A stretch of 64,000 bases of DNA from Stenotrophomonas maltophilia (lineage in GTDB: Bacteria > Pseudomonadota > Gammaproteobacteria > Xanthomonadales > Xanthomonadaceae): NCBI GenBank assembly GCA_002364755.1, contig DEZI01000005.1, positions 115,142 through 179,141 of the forward strand, written 5' to 3'. Of this stretch, positions 8,548-17,631 are shown piece by piece. The notes under the pieces are model-generated. The model saw nothing but the letters and a program-made list of their open reading frames with translations, searched no databases and was not told the DNA's origin. Position 1 is the first letter of the stretch, and each line of letters starts with the position of its first letter. The position numbers and the translations under genes are program-made.

Positions 8548-9702
8548 TCAATACGCGTTCGGGTTGTCGCCCATTTCTTCGACCGTCGTCTTGCCTTTCA
8601 GCACGCGGTACACCCAGGTGGTGTAGGCGAGGATGATCGGCAGGAAGATGGCCGTGGCCAGCAGCATGATCCACAGCGTCAGGTGGCTGGACGAGCTGTC
8701 CCAGACGGTGAGGCTGGAGGTGGGCTGGCTGGAGGACGGCAGCAGGAAGGGGAAGATGGCGAAGCCGACTGTGAGAATGATGCCGGCGATGGACGCGCCC
8801 GAGGCGATGAAGGCCAGGCCGCCGCGGCGTGCACGCAGCAGCACCGCACTGGCCAGCGCACCCAGCAGGCCCAGCACCGGGAACACGATCGTGGCCGGCA
8901 TGCTGCTGTAGTTGCGCAGCCAGCCACCGGCAGCCGTGCCGATCGCCGCCGTCTTCAGCAGCGGGTTGGTCGGGCCGTCGGTCACCACCTGCGAGGTGAT
9001 CTGGTAACCGGGCAGGCCGAAGGCCACCCAGAGGCCAGCGGCCGCGAACAGCACGAAGCTGATCAGCGCGGCGATGCTGCCGTAGCGTGCGGCACGTTCG
9101 GCCACCGGGCCGTCGGTCTTGATGACCAGCATGGCTGCACCGTGCGAGACCAGCATGGCCACGCTGACCAGGCCGGCGATGAGCGCGAACGGGGTGAGCA
9201 GGCCGAAGAACGAACCGGTGTAGGTCACGCGCAGCGTGTCATCGAAGTGGAACGGCACGCCCAGCAGCACGTTGCCCACCGCCACGCCGGCAATCAGGCC
9301 CGGCAGCAGGCCACCGACGAACAGCACGCGGTCCCAGTTGTCGCGCCAGCGCCGGGACGGCATCTTGCTGCGGTACTTGAAGCCGACCGGCCGCAGGATC
9401 AGGCCGAACAGCATCGCGAACACCGCCAGGTAGAAGCCGGAGAAGCTGACCGCATACAGCGGCGGCCAGGCGGCGAAGATCGCGCCGCCACCCAGCACCA
9501 GCCAGACCTGGTTGCCTTCCCAGACCGGGCCGACGGTGTTGATCACCCGCCGGCGTTCCTCATCGGTTTTCGCCACGAACGGCAGCAGGGTGCCGACGCC
9601 GAGATCGAAACCGTCCATCACCGCCCAGCCGATCAGCAGGATGCCGAGCAGCAGCCACCAGATCACGCGGAGCGTGGTGTAATCAAGTGCAATGAATTCC
9701 AT
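8548..9702 (-). CDS. cydB: Cytochrome bd ubiquinol oxidase subunit II
   Basis: Integral membrane partner of CydA in the bd-type quinol:oxygen oxidoreductase. The 384-residue protein has the family's hydrophobic helices, the N-terminal segment WWLLLGILLIGWAVMDGFDL and the WEGNQVWLVLGGG motif. It lies 15 bp after cydA in the same operon. The oxidase has high oxygen affinity and serves microaerobic respiration and resistance to respiratory inhibitors. Confidence 0.97.
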   Translation of the reverse strand: MEFIALDYTTLRVIWWLLLGILLIGWAVMDGFDLGVGTLLPFVAKTDEERRRVINTVGPVWEGNQVWLVLGGGAIFAAWPPLYAVSFSGFYLAVFAMLFGLILRPVGFKYRSKMPSRRWRDNWDRVLFVGGLLPGLIAGVAVGNVLLGVPFHFDDTLRVTYTGSFFGLLTPFALIAGLVSVAMLVSHGAAMLVIKTDGPVAERAARYGSIAALISFVLFAAAGLWVAFGLPGYQITSQVVTDGPTNPLLKTAAIGTAAGGWLRNYSSMPATIVFPVLGLLGALASAVLLRARRGGLAFIASGASIAGIILTVGFAIFPFLLPSSSQPTSSLTVWDSSSSHLTLWIMLLATAIFLPIILAYTTWVYRVLKGKTTVEEMGDNPNAY

Positions 9703-9717
9703 CTGGATTCTCCTGCC

Positions 9718-11301
9718 TCAGGCCTGTCCGGCAGCGGCTGCAGTGGGGGAAACAGGGCGGATGTCGGCCTGCAGCGTCGGCAGGATGTCATCCGGGCCGG
9801 TGCGGATCGCCTTCAGCATCAGCTTGATCTCGATGACCAGCAGCACCGTGTAGAGCGCGGTGAACACCGCCAGCGTGGTCAGGATTTCATGCAGGGCCAG
9901 GCCCGACGCGGCGTAGAAGGTGGGCAGCACGCCATCCACCGCCCACGGCTGGCGGCCGTACTCGGCCACGAACCAACCGCATTCGATCGCGATCCACGGC
10001 GCCGGCAGGCTCCACGCGGCCAGCTTCAGGAACCAGCGCTTGTCCTGGAAGGTGTTGCGGCAGGAGAAGTAGAACGCCAGGGCGAAGAAGGCGATCAGAT
10101 AGAAGCCCAGGCCTGCCATGATGCGGAAGGTCCAGAACAGCGGTGCCACGCGCGGCACGGTATCCATCGCGGCCTTGGAGATTTCCTCCGGGGTGGCATT
10201 GAGGATGTCCTCACGGTAACGCTTCAGCAGCAGGCCATGGCCCAGATCCTGCCAGTGGCGGTCGAACATCTCGCGCGCCTGCAGGTCGGTCTTGTCCTTC
10301 TTGATGCGTTCCAGTGCGCCATAGGCGAGCTGGCCACCGCGGATGCGGTGCTCGGCGCGGTCCACCAGTTCCAGAATGCCGGGAATCGGCTGATCCAGCG
10401 AACGGGTTGCGATCAGGCCCATCAAATACGGGATCTTGATCGCGTAGTCGTTCTGGTGCGTGGTCTGGTTGGGAATGCCGAAGGCGGTGAAGTCGGCCGG
10501 CGCACGCTCGGTTTCCCACATCGCTTCGATCGCGGCCAGCTTCATCTTCTGGTGCTCGCTGGCGGCGTAACCGCTCTCGTCACCCAGTACCACCACCGAC
10601 AGCGAGGACAGCAGGCCGAACGCCGCGGCCACCGCGAACGAGCGACGGGCCATGTCCTTGTGCTTGTTGCGCAGCAGGTACAGGGCGCTGATCGACATCA
10701 CGAAGATGGCGCCGGTCACGTAGCCGGCACTGACGGTGTGCACGAACTTGGCCTGTGCCACCGGGTTCAGCAGCACGGCGGCGAAGTCCACCACTTCCAT
10801 GCGCATCGTGTCCGGGTTGAACACCGCACCGGTCGGGTTCTGCATCCAGCCGTTGGCGATCAGGATCCACACCGCCGACAGGTTGGTGCCCAGCGCCATC
10901 AGCCAGGTGACGGTGAGGTGCTTGACCGGGCTCAGGCGCTTCCAGCCGAAGAAGAACAGACCGATGAAGGTCGCTTCGAGGAAGAAGGCCATCAGGCCTT
11001 CGATGGCCAGCGGCGCACCGAAGATGTCGCCCACGTAGTGGCTGTAGTACGACCAGTTCATGCCGAACTGGAATTCCATCACCAGGCCGGTGGCCACGCC
11101 GATGGCGAAGTTGATGCCGAACAGCGCGCCCCAGAACAGGGTCATCTGCCGCCAGACCTGTTTGCGGGTCATGACGTACACGCTCTCCATGATGGCCACC
11201 ATGAAGGACAGGCCGAGCGTGAGTGGTACGAATAGGAAGTGGTACATCGCGGTCAGAGCGAATTGCAGCCGCGACAGTTCTACGACTGTCTGATCAATCA
11301 T
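9718..11301 (-). CDS. cydA: Cytochrome bd ubiquinol oxidase subunit I
   Basis: Haem-bearing subunit of the bd oxidase (b558, b595 and d). The 527 residues include the N-terminal RLQFALTAMYHFLFVPLT with the haem-ligand histidine, the quinol-site KMKLAAIE pattern, a long Q-loop of E. coli bd-I type, and the conserved GRQPWAVDG. It is the first gene of cydABX. A perfect FNR-type box is centred about 96 bp upstream of the start, pointing to oxygen-responsive control. Confidence 0.98.
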   Translation of the reverse strand: MIDQTVVELSRLQFALTAMYHFLFVPLTLGLSFMVAIMESVYVMTRKQVWRQMTLFWGALFGINFAIGVATGLVMEFQFGMNWSYYSHYVGDIFGAPLAIEGLMAFFLEATFIGLFFFGWKRLSPVKHLTVTWLMALGTNLSAVWILIANGWMQNPTGAVFNPDTMRMEVVDFAAVLLNPVAQAKFVHTVSAGYVTGAIFVMSISALYLLRNKHKDMARRSFAVAAAFGLLSSLSVVVLGDESGYAASEHQKMKLAAIEAMWETERAPADFTAFGIPNQTTHQNDYAIKIPYLMGLIATRSLDQPIPGILELVDRAEHRIRGGQLAYGALERIKKDKTDLQAREMFDRHWQDLGHGLLLKRYREDILNATPEEISKAAMDTVPRVAPLFWTFRIMAGLGFYLIAFFALAFYFSCRNTFQDKRWFLKLAAWSLPAPWIAIECGWFVAEYGRQPWAVDGVLPTFYAASGLALHEILTTLAVFTALYTVLLVIEIKLMLKAIRTGPDDILPTLQADIRPVSPTAAAAGQA

Positions 11302-11390
11302 GGCCTGGCTACCTCGTTGGATAGTGCCGTTGCAGGTGGCGGGAAGAGTGGTCTTCGGGTGAATGATGTGACCGACTACTTCAAACAGCC

Positions 11391-11404
11391 TTGATCCAGA
11401 TCAA
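11391..11404. promoter_or_regulatory. FNR/Anr-type box between cydA and cydD
   Basis: TTGATCCAGATCAA is an exact match to the FNR consensus TTGAT-N4-ATCAA. It lies between divergent cydABX and cydDC, 90 bp from the cydA start and 112 bp from the proposed cydD start, so it could serve either or both. Confidence 0.8.
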
Positions 11405-11515
11405 TGTATGAACAGGTGTCCAAGGGGATCGTATGCCTTTCCCGTGACGCCTGCGACCGCCTGCCGCAGGGGCGCCTGCGACCTGGGCCTACAATGCGGA
11501 GCATCCCCGTTGCCT

Positions 11516-13273
11516 GTGAAGACCTTGAGCGCTGCCGAACCTACTGCTGCCGAGCCCCGCACCGCGGAGGAGGAATCGACCCTGCAACGGCGTGCCCGCA
11601 CCGCCTGGCTGGCCGGCCTGGCCCATGCCGCGCGCGGCCGGCGGCGGCTGGCGGCCCTGTGCATCAGCCTGTCCGGTGCCCTGCTGATCGGCCAGGCGGC
11701 CGCGATCGCCTGGCTGGTGCAGACGGTGCTGGTGGAGCGCGCGCCGCTGGCCGATGGCCTGCCGGTGCTGGCCGCGCTGGCGGTCATCCTGGTGCTGCGC
11801 ACGCTGCTGGGCAGCGCCACCCAGGCCGCCGCCGGGGACGTCGCCGATGCGGCCCGGCTGGCCCTGCGTGAACGCGTGTTCGCGCGCCTGCTCGGCCACG
11901 GCCCGCTGTGGCTGCGCCAGCGCCGCACCGGCGAGCTGGGCGAGCTGATGCTGCACCACGGCGATGCCATCGAAAACTATTACAGCGGCTTCCTGCCGGT
12001 GCGCACCGAAGTGGTGGTGGTGCCGCTGCTGATCCTCGCTGCGGTGGCGTGGGTCGACTGGGTGGTCGCGCTGATCCTGCTGTTCACCGCGCCGCTGGTG
12101 CCGTTCTTCATGATGCTGGTGGGCTGGGGTGCCGAAGCCGCCGGTCGCGCGCAGCTGGGTGAACTGGCGCGCATGAGCGGTCACTTCGCCGACCGCATCA
12201 AGGGGCTGGGCCTGCTGCGCCTGTATGGGCAGGGCGAGGCCGAACTGGCCGGCATCGAAGCGGCGGCCGAAGGGGTGCGCGTGCGCACGATGAAGGTGCT
12301 GCGCATCGCCTTCCTGTCCTCCACCGTGCTGGAATTCTTCGCCTCGGTGAGCGTTGCGATGGTCGCGCTGTACCTCGGCCTGAGCTACCTGGGGCTGATG
12401 TCCCTGCATGCGACGGTGCCGACGCTCGGTGGGGGTCTGTTCTGCCTGCTGCTGGCGCCGGAGTTTTACGCACCGCTGCGACGGCTGGCCGCGCATTACC
12501 ACGACCGCGCCAATGCACTGGCCGCCGCTGCCGAAGTCGAGCGGCTGCTGCTGTCGCTGCCCGGGGAGCCGGCGGTGGCCGAGGTACCGCCGGCACCGCT
12601 GGCGGTGGAGCCGGCCGAGGCCGCCTTGCCGCCGCTGCAGGCGCAGGGTCTGGTGCTGCGCCCGCTCGGTGCTCCGCACGATGTGCTGCAGGGTGTGGAC
12701 CTGCGGCTGGAGCCCGGCCAGCGGCTGGCCCTGGTCGGCCCCAGCGGCTCGGGCAAGAGCACGCTGCTGGAAGCGCTGGCCGGTTGGTTGCCGCCGCGTG
12801 CCGGCCGGGTGCAGCAACGCGCCGGCGTGCAGGTGGCCTACGCCAGCCAGCGCCCCTATCTGTTCCATGGTTCGATTGCCGACAACCTGCGGCTGGCCGA
12901 CCCCGGTGCCAGCCATGCACGCCTGCGCGCGGTGGCCGAGGCGGCGCAGGTGCTGCAGTTCGCCCGGCGCCTGCCGGAGGGGCTGGACACGCTGATCGGC
13001 GAGCGCGGCTTCGGCCTGTCTGGTGGCGAGGCGCGGCGCATCGGCCTGGCCCGCCTGTTGCTGCGCGACCCGCAGGTGCTGTTGCTGGATGAGCCGACCG
13101 CCTTCCTCGATGCCGAGACCGAAGCGGCGTTGCTGAGCAGCCTGGCCGCTTACGCGCGTGGCCGCAGCGTGGTGGTGGCCACCCACAGCCCGGCGGTGAT
13201 CGCCTGGGCCGACCGCTGCCTGTTGTTGCCTGAAGGGCGCCTGGTCGATCCGGCACAGGCGCTGCGCGCATGA
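11516..13273 (+). CDS. cydD: CydD, thiol reductant ABC exporter subunit
   Basis: Half of the heterodimeric CydDC ABC exporter, which transports cysteine or glutathione to the periplasm and is needed for cytochrome bd assembly. I prefer the GTG at 11516 (585 aa): a TACAAT -10 element lies at 11490, and the extra residues of a longer frame are not conserved in style. Six membrane helices come first, then an ATPase domain with Walker A GPSGSGKST (about 407-415), signature LSGGEARR (about 501) and Walker B LLLLDEPT (about 523). It overlaps cydC by 4 bp. Confidence 0.93.
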   Translation: MKTLSAAEPTAAEPRTAEEESTLQRRARTAWLAGLAHAARGRRRLAALCISLSGALLIGQAAAIAWLVQTVLVERAPLADGLPVLAALAVILVLRTLLGSATQAAAGDVADAARLALRERVFARLLGHGPLWLRQRRTGELGELMLHHGDAIENYYSGFLPVRTEVVVVPLLILAAVAWVDWVVALILLFTAPLVPFFMMLVGWGAEAAGRAQLGELARMSGHFADRIKGLGLLRLYGQGEAELAGIEAAAEGVRVRTMKVLRIAFLSSTVLEFFASVSVAMVALYLGLSYLGLMSLHATVPTLGGGLFCLLLAPEFYAPLRRLAAHYHDRANALAAAAEVERLLLSLPGEPAVAEVPPAPLAVEPAEAALPPLQAQGLVLRPLGAPHDVLQGVDLRLEPGQRLALVGPSGSGKSTLLEALAGWLPPRAGRVQQRAGVQVAYASQRPYLFHGSIADNLRLADPGASHARLRAVAEAAQVLQFARRLPEGLDTLIGERGFGLSGGEARRIGLARLLLRDPQVLLLDEPTAFLDAETEAALLSSLAAYARGRSVVVATHSPAVIAWADRCLLLPEGRLVDPAQALRA

Positions 13274-14964
13274 GCCGCTCGGCCGATTCGCTGCGCGCGG
13301 TGTTCCTGCGCCACCGACCGCGCCTGCTGCTGACGGTGCTGCTGCTGTGGGTCACGATGCTGGCCGGCACCGCGCTGCTGGGCCTGTCCGGTGGCTTCCT
13401 CACCGCCGCCGCGCTGGCCGGTGCCGCTGGCCTGGCGCAGGGCTTCAATTTCTTCTCGCCATCGGCTGGCATCCGCGGCCTGACCATGGCGCGCATCGTC
13501 TCGCGCTATTTCGAAAAGCTGGTCGGCCACGATGCCACCCTGCGCATCGCCCGCGACCTGCGCGTGTGGTTCTTCCGCCGCGCGCTGCCGCTGGCCCCGG
13601 CGCGGTTGGGTGCCACGCGTACTGGCGATCTGCTGGCGCGCCTGCTGGGTGACATCGGTGAAGTCGACGGCCTGCTGGTGCGCGCCATCGGGCCGCTGGT
13701 GGCGCTGGGCGCGTTGTCGTTGGTGGCGGTGGTTTCGGCGGCGCTGATCCTGCCCTCGGCCGCCGTGCTGCTGGCCGTGCTGGCGCTGCTGATCGGCTTC
13801 GGCGTGCCGTGGCTGGGCGTACGCGGGCATGACGACGAAGAGGCCGACCGTGCCGCACACCGCACCGCACTGCGTACCGCTGCATTCGAAGGCCTGGAGG
13901 GGGCGGGTGATCTGGCCGCGCTGCATGCCGACGCCGCGTGGCAGCTGAAGGTGCGGGTGGCGGCCAAGCAGCTGGCCTCGCGCGACCGGCGTCGACGCTG
14001 GCGGCTGATCGCCGCCTCGACCCTGCACGGCCTGGTGGCTGGGCTGGGTCTGGTGGCGATGCTGGCGCTGGCCCTGCAGGCGGCCGAACAGCAGAGCATT
14101 CCCGCGGAAATGGCCGCCGGCCTGGTGTTCCTGACCGTAGCGATGATCGAGTTGTGGGCGGGCATGGGGCTGGCCTGGCAGTCGCTGCAGTCCGGCCGCA
14201 TCGCCGCGGACCGCCTGCAGTCCATCGTCGAGCAGACGCCGACGGTGGAGGACCCGGCAGCGCCGCAGGCAGTGCCCAACGGGGCGGCCGTACAGTGGGA
14301 GAACGTGCACTTCCGTTGGCCGGGTGCGGCGCGGCCGGTACTGGCGGGCCTGCAGCTGGGCCTGGCACCGGGTGAGCGCATCGCCATCCGCGGCGACAGC
14401 GGCAGTGGCAAGACCACGCTGTCGAGCCTGCTGCTGCGCCTGTGGGATCCGCAGCAGGGACGGGTGAGTTACGGCGGTCGCGACCTGCGCGAGTTCGCCC
14501 AGGAAGACTGGCACCGGCAGCTGGCATGGCTGCCGCAGAACGCGCCGGTGTTTGCCGGCAGCGTGGCCGAGAACCTGCGGCTGGGTGATCCGGAGGCAGG
14601 CGATGACGCCCTGTGGGCGGTGCTGCGCCGCGTACGGCTGGGTGAGTGGGCCGAGCGCAATGGCGGCCTGCAGACCTGGGTGGGCGAGAACGGCGCGACG
14701 ATGTCGGCCGGGCAGGCAAGGCGGCTGGCCTTGGCGCGCGCGCTGCTGCGCAATGCACCGATCCTGTTGCTGGACGAACCGACCGAAGGCCTGGACGTGG
14801 ATACCGCGCATGCGCTGCTGCAGGATCTGGCTGGATTGCTGGAGGGGCGCAGCCTGTTGATGATCACCCACGACGACCTGCCCGACGGCGTGGTCGATGC
14901 GCAGTACCGTTTGCGTGACGGCGTGTTGCAGCGGGAATCCACGCATGGCGTGGATCTACTGTAG
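13270..14964 (+). CDS. cydC: CydC, thiol reductant ABC exporter subunit
   Basis: Second half of the CydDC exporter, 564 residues, with an N-terminal membrane domain followed by an ATPase domain: Walker A GDSGSGKTT (about 374-382), a signature that reads MSAGQARR (about 477) and Walker B LLLDEPTEG (about 498). The ATG overlaps the cydD stop. Oddly, the last codons (ESTHGVDLL) fall inside a reversed SMAG palindrome (14936-14959), and the TAG stop is part of the GTAG head of the next SMAG element, so the C-terminus seems to have been reshaped by repeat insertion. Confidence 0.95.
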   Translation: MSRSADSLRAVFLRHRPRLLLTVLLLWVTMLAGTALLGLSGGFLTAAALAGAAGLAQGFNFFSPSAGIRGLTMARIVSRYFEKLVGHDATLRIARDLRVWFFRRALPLAPARLGATRTGDLLARLLGDIGEVDGLLVRAIGPLVALGALSLVAVVSAALILPSAAVLLAVLALLIGFGVPWLGVRGHDDEEADRAAHRTALRTAAFEGLEGAGDLAALHADAAWQLKVRVAAKQLASRDRRRRWRLIAASTLHGLVAGLGLVAMLALALQAAEQQSIPAEMAAGLVFLTVAMIELWAGMGLAWQSLQSGRIAADRLQSIVEQTPTVEDPAAPQAVPNGAAVQWENVHFRWPGAARPVLAGLQLGLAPGERIAIRGDSGSGKTTLSSLLLRLWDPQQGRVSYGGRDLREFAQEDWHRQLAWLPQNAPVFAGSVAENLRLGDPEAGDDALWAVLRRVRLGEWAERNGGLQTWVGENGATMSAGQARRLALARALLRNAPILLLDEPTEGLDVDTAHALLQDLAGLLEGRSLLMITHDDLPDGVVDAQYRLRDGVLQRESTHGVDLL

Positions 14965-15021
14965 AGCCGAGCTTATGCTCGGCTCCGCGCAGAAGGCAGC
15001 CGAGCATGGGCTCGGCTTTAC
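14936..15021. repeat. Three SMAG (GTAG-headed) palindromes
   Basis: Three short stem-loops. A reversed element at 14936-14959 (ATCCACGCATGGCGTGGAT then CTAC) lies inside the end of cydC. A forward element at 14961-14985 is GTAG followed by an AGCCGAGC/GCTCGGCT stem. A reversed element at 14998-15021 has the same stem. The GTAG head plus palindrome matches the SMAG repeats described in S. maltophilia. Confidence 0.85.
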
Positions 15022-15035
15022 ACTCATCCGGGTGG

Positions 15036-15380
15036 TTACCGCGAAAATTCGCGCAGCATCACTGCGATCGACGCCACGTTGGCCAGCACGCACAGCCAGA
15101 ACACCCACTGGAATTCCGCCTTGCGGTGCTTGTGCCGGAACAGCGCCTGACCCAGCAGCGCGCCCGGCCAGCCACCGGCGAAGGCGAGCAGCTGCAACGT
15201 GCGTTCGGGGATGCGCCACTGCTTGCGCTGTGCCGCCCGCTTGTCATGTCCGTACAGGCCGCACGACAGCGAACTGGCCAGCAGGCACCAGCCGCCCAGC
15301 CACAGCGGCAGCACGCCGCTGACCGTCATCGCGATAAGCGCGCCGAACGCAGCCAGTGCCAGGTTGCGCCGCCAGGCCAC
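15036..15380 (-). CDS. DUF1294 family membrane protein
   Basis: Small membrane protein of 114 residues with a GTG start that directly follows the stop of the upstream acyltransferase gene. Two N-terminal hydrophobic spans are followed by the DUF1294 hallmark YGHDKRAA, then RIPERTLQLLAFAGGWPGA and RHKHRKAEFQ, and a last hydrophobic span. In other bacteria this domain sometimes follows a cold-shock domain; here it stands alone. The function is unknown. It is probably cotranscribed with the upstream acyltransferase gene. Confidence 0.85.
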   Translation of the reverse strand: MAWRRNLALAAFGALIAMTVSGVLPLWLGGWCLLASSLSCGLYGHDKRAAQRKQWRIPERTLQLLAFAGGWPGALLGQALFRHKHRKAEFQWVFWLCVLANVASIAVMLREFSR

Positions 15381-16493
15381 TTACAGCGCGTCGAGGAAGC
15401 CGCGCACGGCCGGGCCGAAGCGGTCGAAATCGACGAGGAAGGCGTCGTGGCCCTGCGGTGAGTCCAGGCCGATGAACTGTGCATCGGCACCACCGGCACG
15501 CAGGCCGTCGGCGACCTGTTGCTGCTGCTGCACCGGGAACAGGATGTCGGTGTTGGCGCCGATGGCCAGCGCCCTTTCGACGCGGATCTTCGCCAGCCCG
15601 GCCAGCACGTCGCCGTCGGCATACTCGGCCAGGTCGAACCAGTCCATCGAACGGCTCAGATACAGGTAGCAGTTTGGATCGAAGAAGCGCACGAATCGCC
15701 GTGCATGGCCTTCGAGGTAGCTTTCGACCTGGAATTCCAGACCGAACGGGTCATCATCGGTCTGGTCCGAATCCAGTCGCACGCGACCGAAGCGGCCATC
15801 CCATTCCAGCGCGGAACGGTAGGTGATCACGCCCAGCTTGCGTGCCATGCGCATGCCCGATTCCGGATAATCGGTTTCGGTATAGCGCCCGCCATCCCAC
15901 TTGGGGTCGAGGCGGATGGCTTCGCGCTGCAGCGAGCGGATGGCAATGGAGAACGGCAAGGCCTGCGCGCTGCCGGAAATGTTGATGTGGCTGCGGGCGA
16001 TGCCCGGCTGCAGCATCAGCACCGCCAGCGCGGTCATGCCGCCCATCGAATTGCCGACCACGCAGGCCAGCTGCTCGATGCCCAGCGCGTGCACGACCTC
16101 GATGGCCGCGCGTGCACCGTCTTCTACCGACAGTTCCGGGAAGTCGAGGCGATAGAGCTCGCCGGTGGCCGGATCCAGCGAGGCCGGGCCAGTGGAACCC
16201 TTGCAGCTGCCCAGCGAATTGACGCAGACCACGAACCAGCGGTCGGTGTCGATCGGCTTGCCAGCGCCGACCATCGCTTCCCACCAGCCTGGGGCCGGGT
16301 TGTCGGCATTGGCGGCGGCATGTGCGTCCGGCGACAGGCCGGTGACGATCAGGATCGCGTTGCGGCCGTCGGCGGCCAGCGTGCCCCAGGTCTCGTAGGC
16401 CACGCGCGCGCCATGCAGGGCGCCGCCGCGCTTGAACGGGAACGGCGAGGGCAGGGCATGAAATCGGGTGCCGGGCGGGATGAATTCAGTCAT
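15381..16493 (-). CDS. metX: MetX-family L-serine/L-homoserine O-succinyltransferase
   Basis: Alpha/beta-hydrolase acyltransferase of 370 residues. The catalytic serine lies in GNSMGG (Ser about 149); the aspartate is probably in ANTDILFP and the histidine in SPQGHDAF (about 349). The family acylates homoserine for methionine synthesis, and members from Xanthomonadales are reported to use succinyl-CoA, some of them with serine as acceptor in a cysteine route. Sequence alone does not let me choose between homoserine and serine. No SAM riboswitch is visible upstream, where only SMAG repeats lie. Confidence 0.85.
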   Translation of the reverse strand: MTEFIPPGTRFHALPSPFPFKRGGALHGARVAYETWGTLAADGRNAILIVTGLSPDAHAAANADNPAPGWWEAMVGAGKPIDTDRWFVVCVNSLGSCKGSTGPASLDPATGELYRLDFPELSVEDGARAAIEVVHALGIEQLACVVGNSMGGMTALAVLMLQPGIARSHINISGSAQALPFSIAIRSLQREAIRLDPKWDGGRYTETDYPESGMRMARKLGVITYRSALEWDGRFGRVRLDSDQTDDDPFGLEFQVESYLEGHARRFVRFFDPNCYLYLSRSMDWFDLAEYADGDVLAGLAKIRVERALAIGANTDILFPVQQQQQVADGLRAGGADAQFIGLDSPQGHDAFLVDFDRFGPAVRGFLDAL

Positions 16494-16561
16494 GCGGGCA
16501 TTCTAGCGGGGACGCCTGTGCAGCAGGCGACACGCTGGTTTCCATTGCCGGCGCACGCATC

Positions 16562-16623
16562 CGCCGGTCATGGCCCGGCGCTACCGGTGATTGGTGCGCG
16601 GGTAGCGACGGCCATGCCCGGCG
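16562..16623. repeat. Pair of SMAG palindromes
   Basis: A reversed element at 16562-16584 (CGCCGG/CCCGGCG stem ending CTAC) and a forward but imperfect element at 16602-16623 (GTAGCGACGGCCATGCCCGGCG). They lie between the ends of metX and ccmI and are 17 bp apart. Confidence 0.75.
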
Positions 16624-16641
16624 AGCGCAGCGGTGCGCGAT

Positions 16642-17631
16642 CTACGGGAACCGGAGCTCCACCACGCCGTCATGCGGCAGCTGCACGCGCACCACTTCGC
16701 TCTGCAGGTCGCCATCGCTGCGATTGGCGCTGCCACTGCGCGAAACGCGTGCCAGCACTTCCACTTCGGCATGCGCCGACAGAGGTGCGGTCGGCATCGG
16801 GCTGTCGCCGTCACCGAGGCCGACCGTTGCCGGGAAACCGGCCAGCGGCAGCCTGCGTGCGGCCACCGGCATCGGCGGGCCACCGACGGCGCGTGCGAGC
16901 ACGAACACCTGGGTGCTGGCCGGCCAATCAGCCTGCTTCAACGAGGCGGGCAGCTGCACGCGGACCTGCAGCAGGGCGGGCGCCTCCGCGGCCGGTGCGT
17001 CCACCGCCTGGCCGGCGGCCTCGCGGGCGATGGCGATCTGTGCCTGCAGGGCCTGCGCGGCACCGGGCTCCAGGCGCGGCAGCAGGCTGCTCCAGACATC
17101 GGCCGCTTCGGCATTGCGGCCGCGTTGGCGCAGGGCGATGCCGAGCAGCCAGCTGGCGCGCTCGGCATCGGGTGCCAGGCGACGGGCCTGCCGCAGCCAG
17201 TCCATCGCCGTGTCATCGAACTGCTTGCCCGCATCGGCCTGCGCGCGTGCCTGCGCGGCTTCCACCAGCACGCCGGCATCATCCGGGGCGAGGGCAACGG
17301 CGCGGGCGAAGGCGTCGGCGGCGGCCGGGGCATCGCCGAGCTCGGCCTGCGAGCGGCCCAGCAGCGCCCAGCCATCGGCGCGTTGCGGGTCGCTCTGCAG
17401 TGCCTGGTGCAGTGCCTTCACCCTATCACGCAGGGTGGCCACCGACGGTGCCGGCTGCACCTGTGCGGCGCGCGGGTCGCCCACCAGCAGGTACAGGCAG
17501 GCACCGACCACGCCCAGTGCCAGCACACCCGTCACGAAACCGCGGCGGCCCTGGCGGCGCAGCGGCCACAGCACCAGCGCGGCCATCAGCGCGGCGACCA
17601 GGCCGGCCAGCACGGGCAGAAGGTTGCTCAC
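16642..17631 (-). CDS. ccmI: CcmI, cytochrome c maturation TPR protein
   Basis: Apocytochrome c chaperone of the haem-ligation module. The GTG at 17631 overlaps the ccmH stop (GTGA) and gives 329 residues: two N-terminal membrane spans (about 3-22 and 30-50), then a periplasmic TPR domain (for example DGWALLGRSQAELGD and ASWLLGIALRQRGR), then a beta-rich C-terminal domain. It is the last gene of the ccm operon. A longer frame upstream runs into ccmH and was rejected. Confidence 0.9.
   Translation of the reverse strand: MSNLLPVLAGLVAALMAALVLWPLRRQGRRGFVTGVLALGVVGACLYLLVGDPRAAQVQPAPSVATLRDRVKALHQALQSDPQRADGWALLGRSQAELGDAPAAADAFARAVALAPDDAGVLVEAAQARAQADAGKQFDDTAMDWLRQARRLAPDAERASWLLGIALRQRGRNAEAADVWSSLLPRLEPGAAQALQAQIAIAREAAGQAVDAPAAEAPALLQVRVQLPASLKQADWPASTQVFVLARAVGGPPMPVAARRLPLAGFPATVGLGDGDSPMPTAPLSAHAEVEVLARVSRSGSANRSDGDLQSEVVRVQLPHDGVVELRFP

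Noticed and set aside
8506..11235. Plus-strand frame of 909 codons opposite cydBA
   Set aside because: Antisense shadow in high-GC DNA; its composition (His/Gln/Arg-rich) is not protein-like, while cydA and cydB on the other strand are certain.
16494..16641. SAM riboswitch or other leader RNA in front of metX
   Set aside because: Only SMAG palindromes are present, and no conserved riboswitch core was found.
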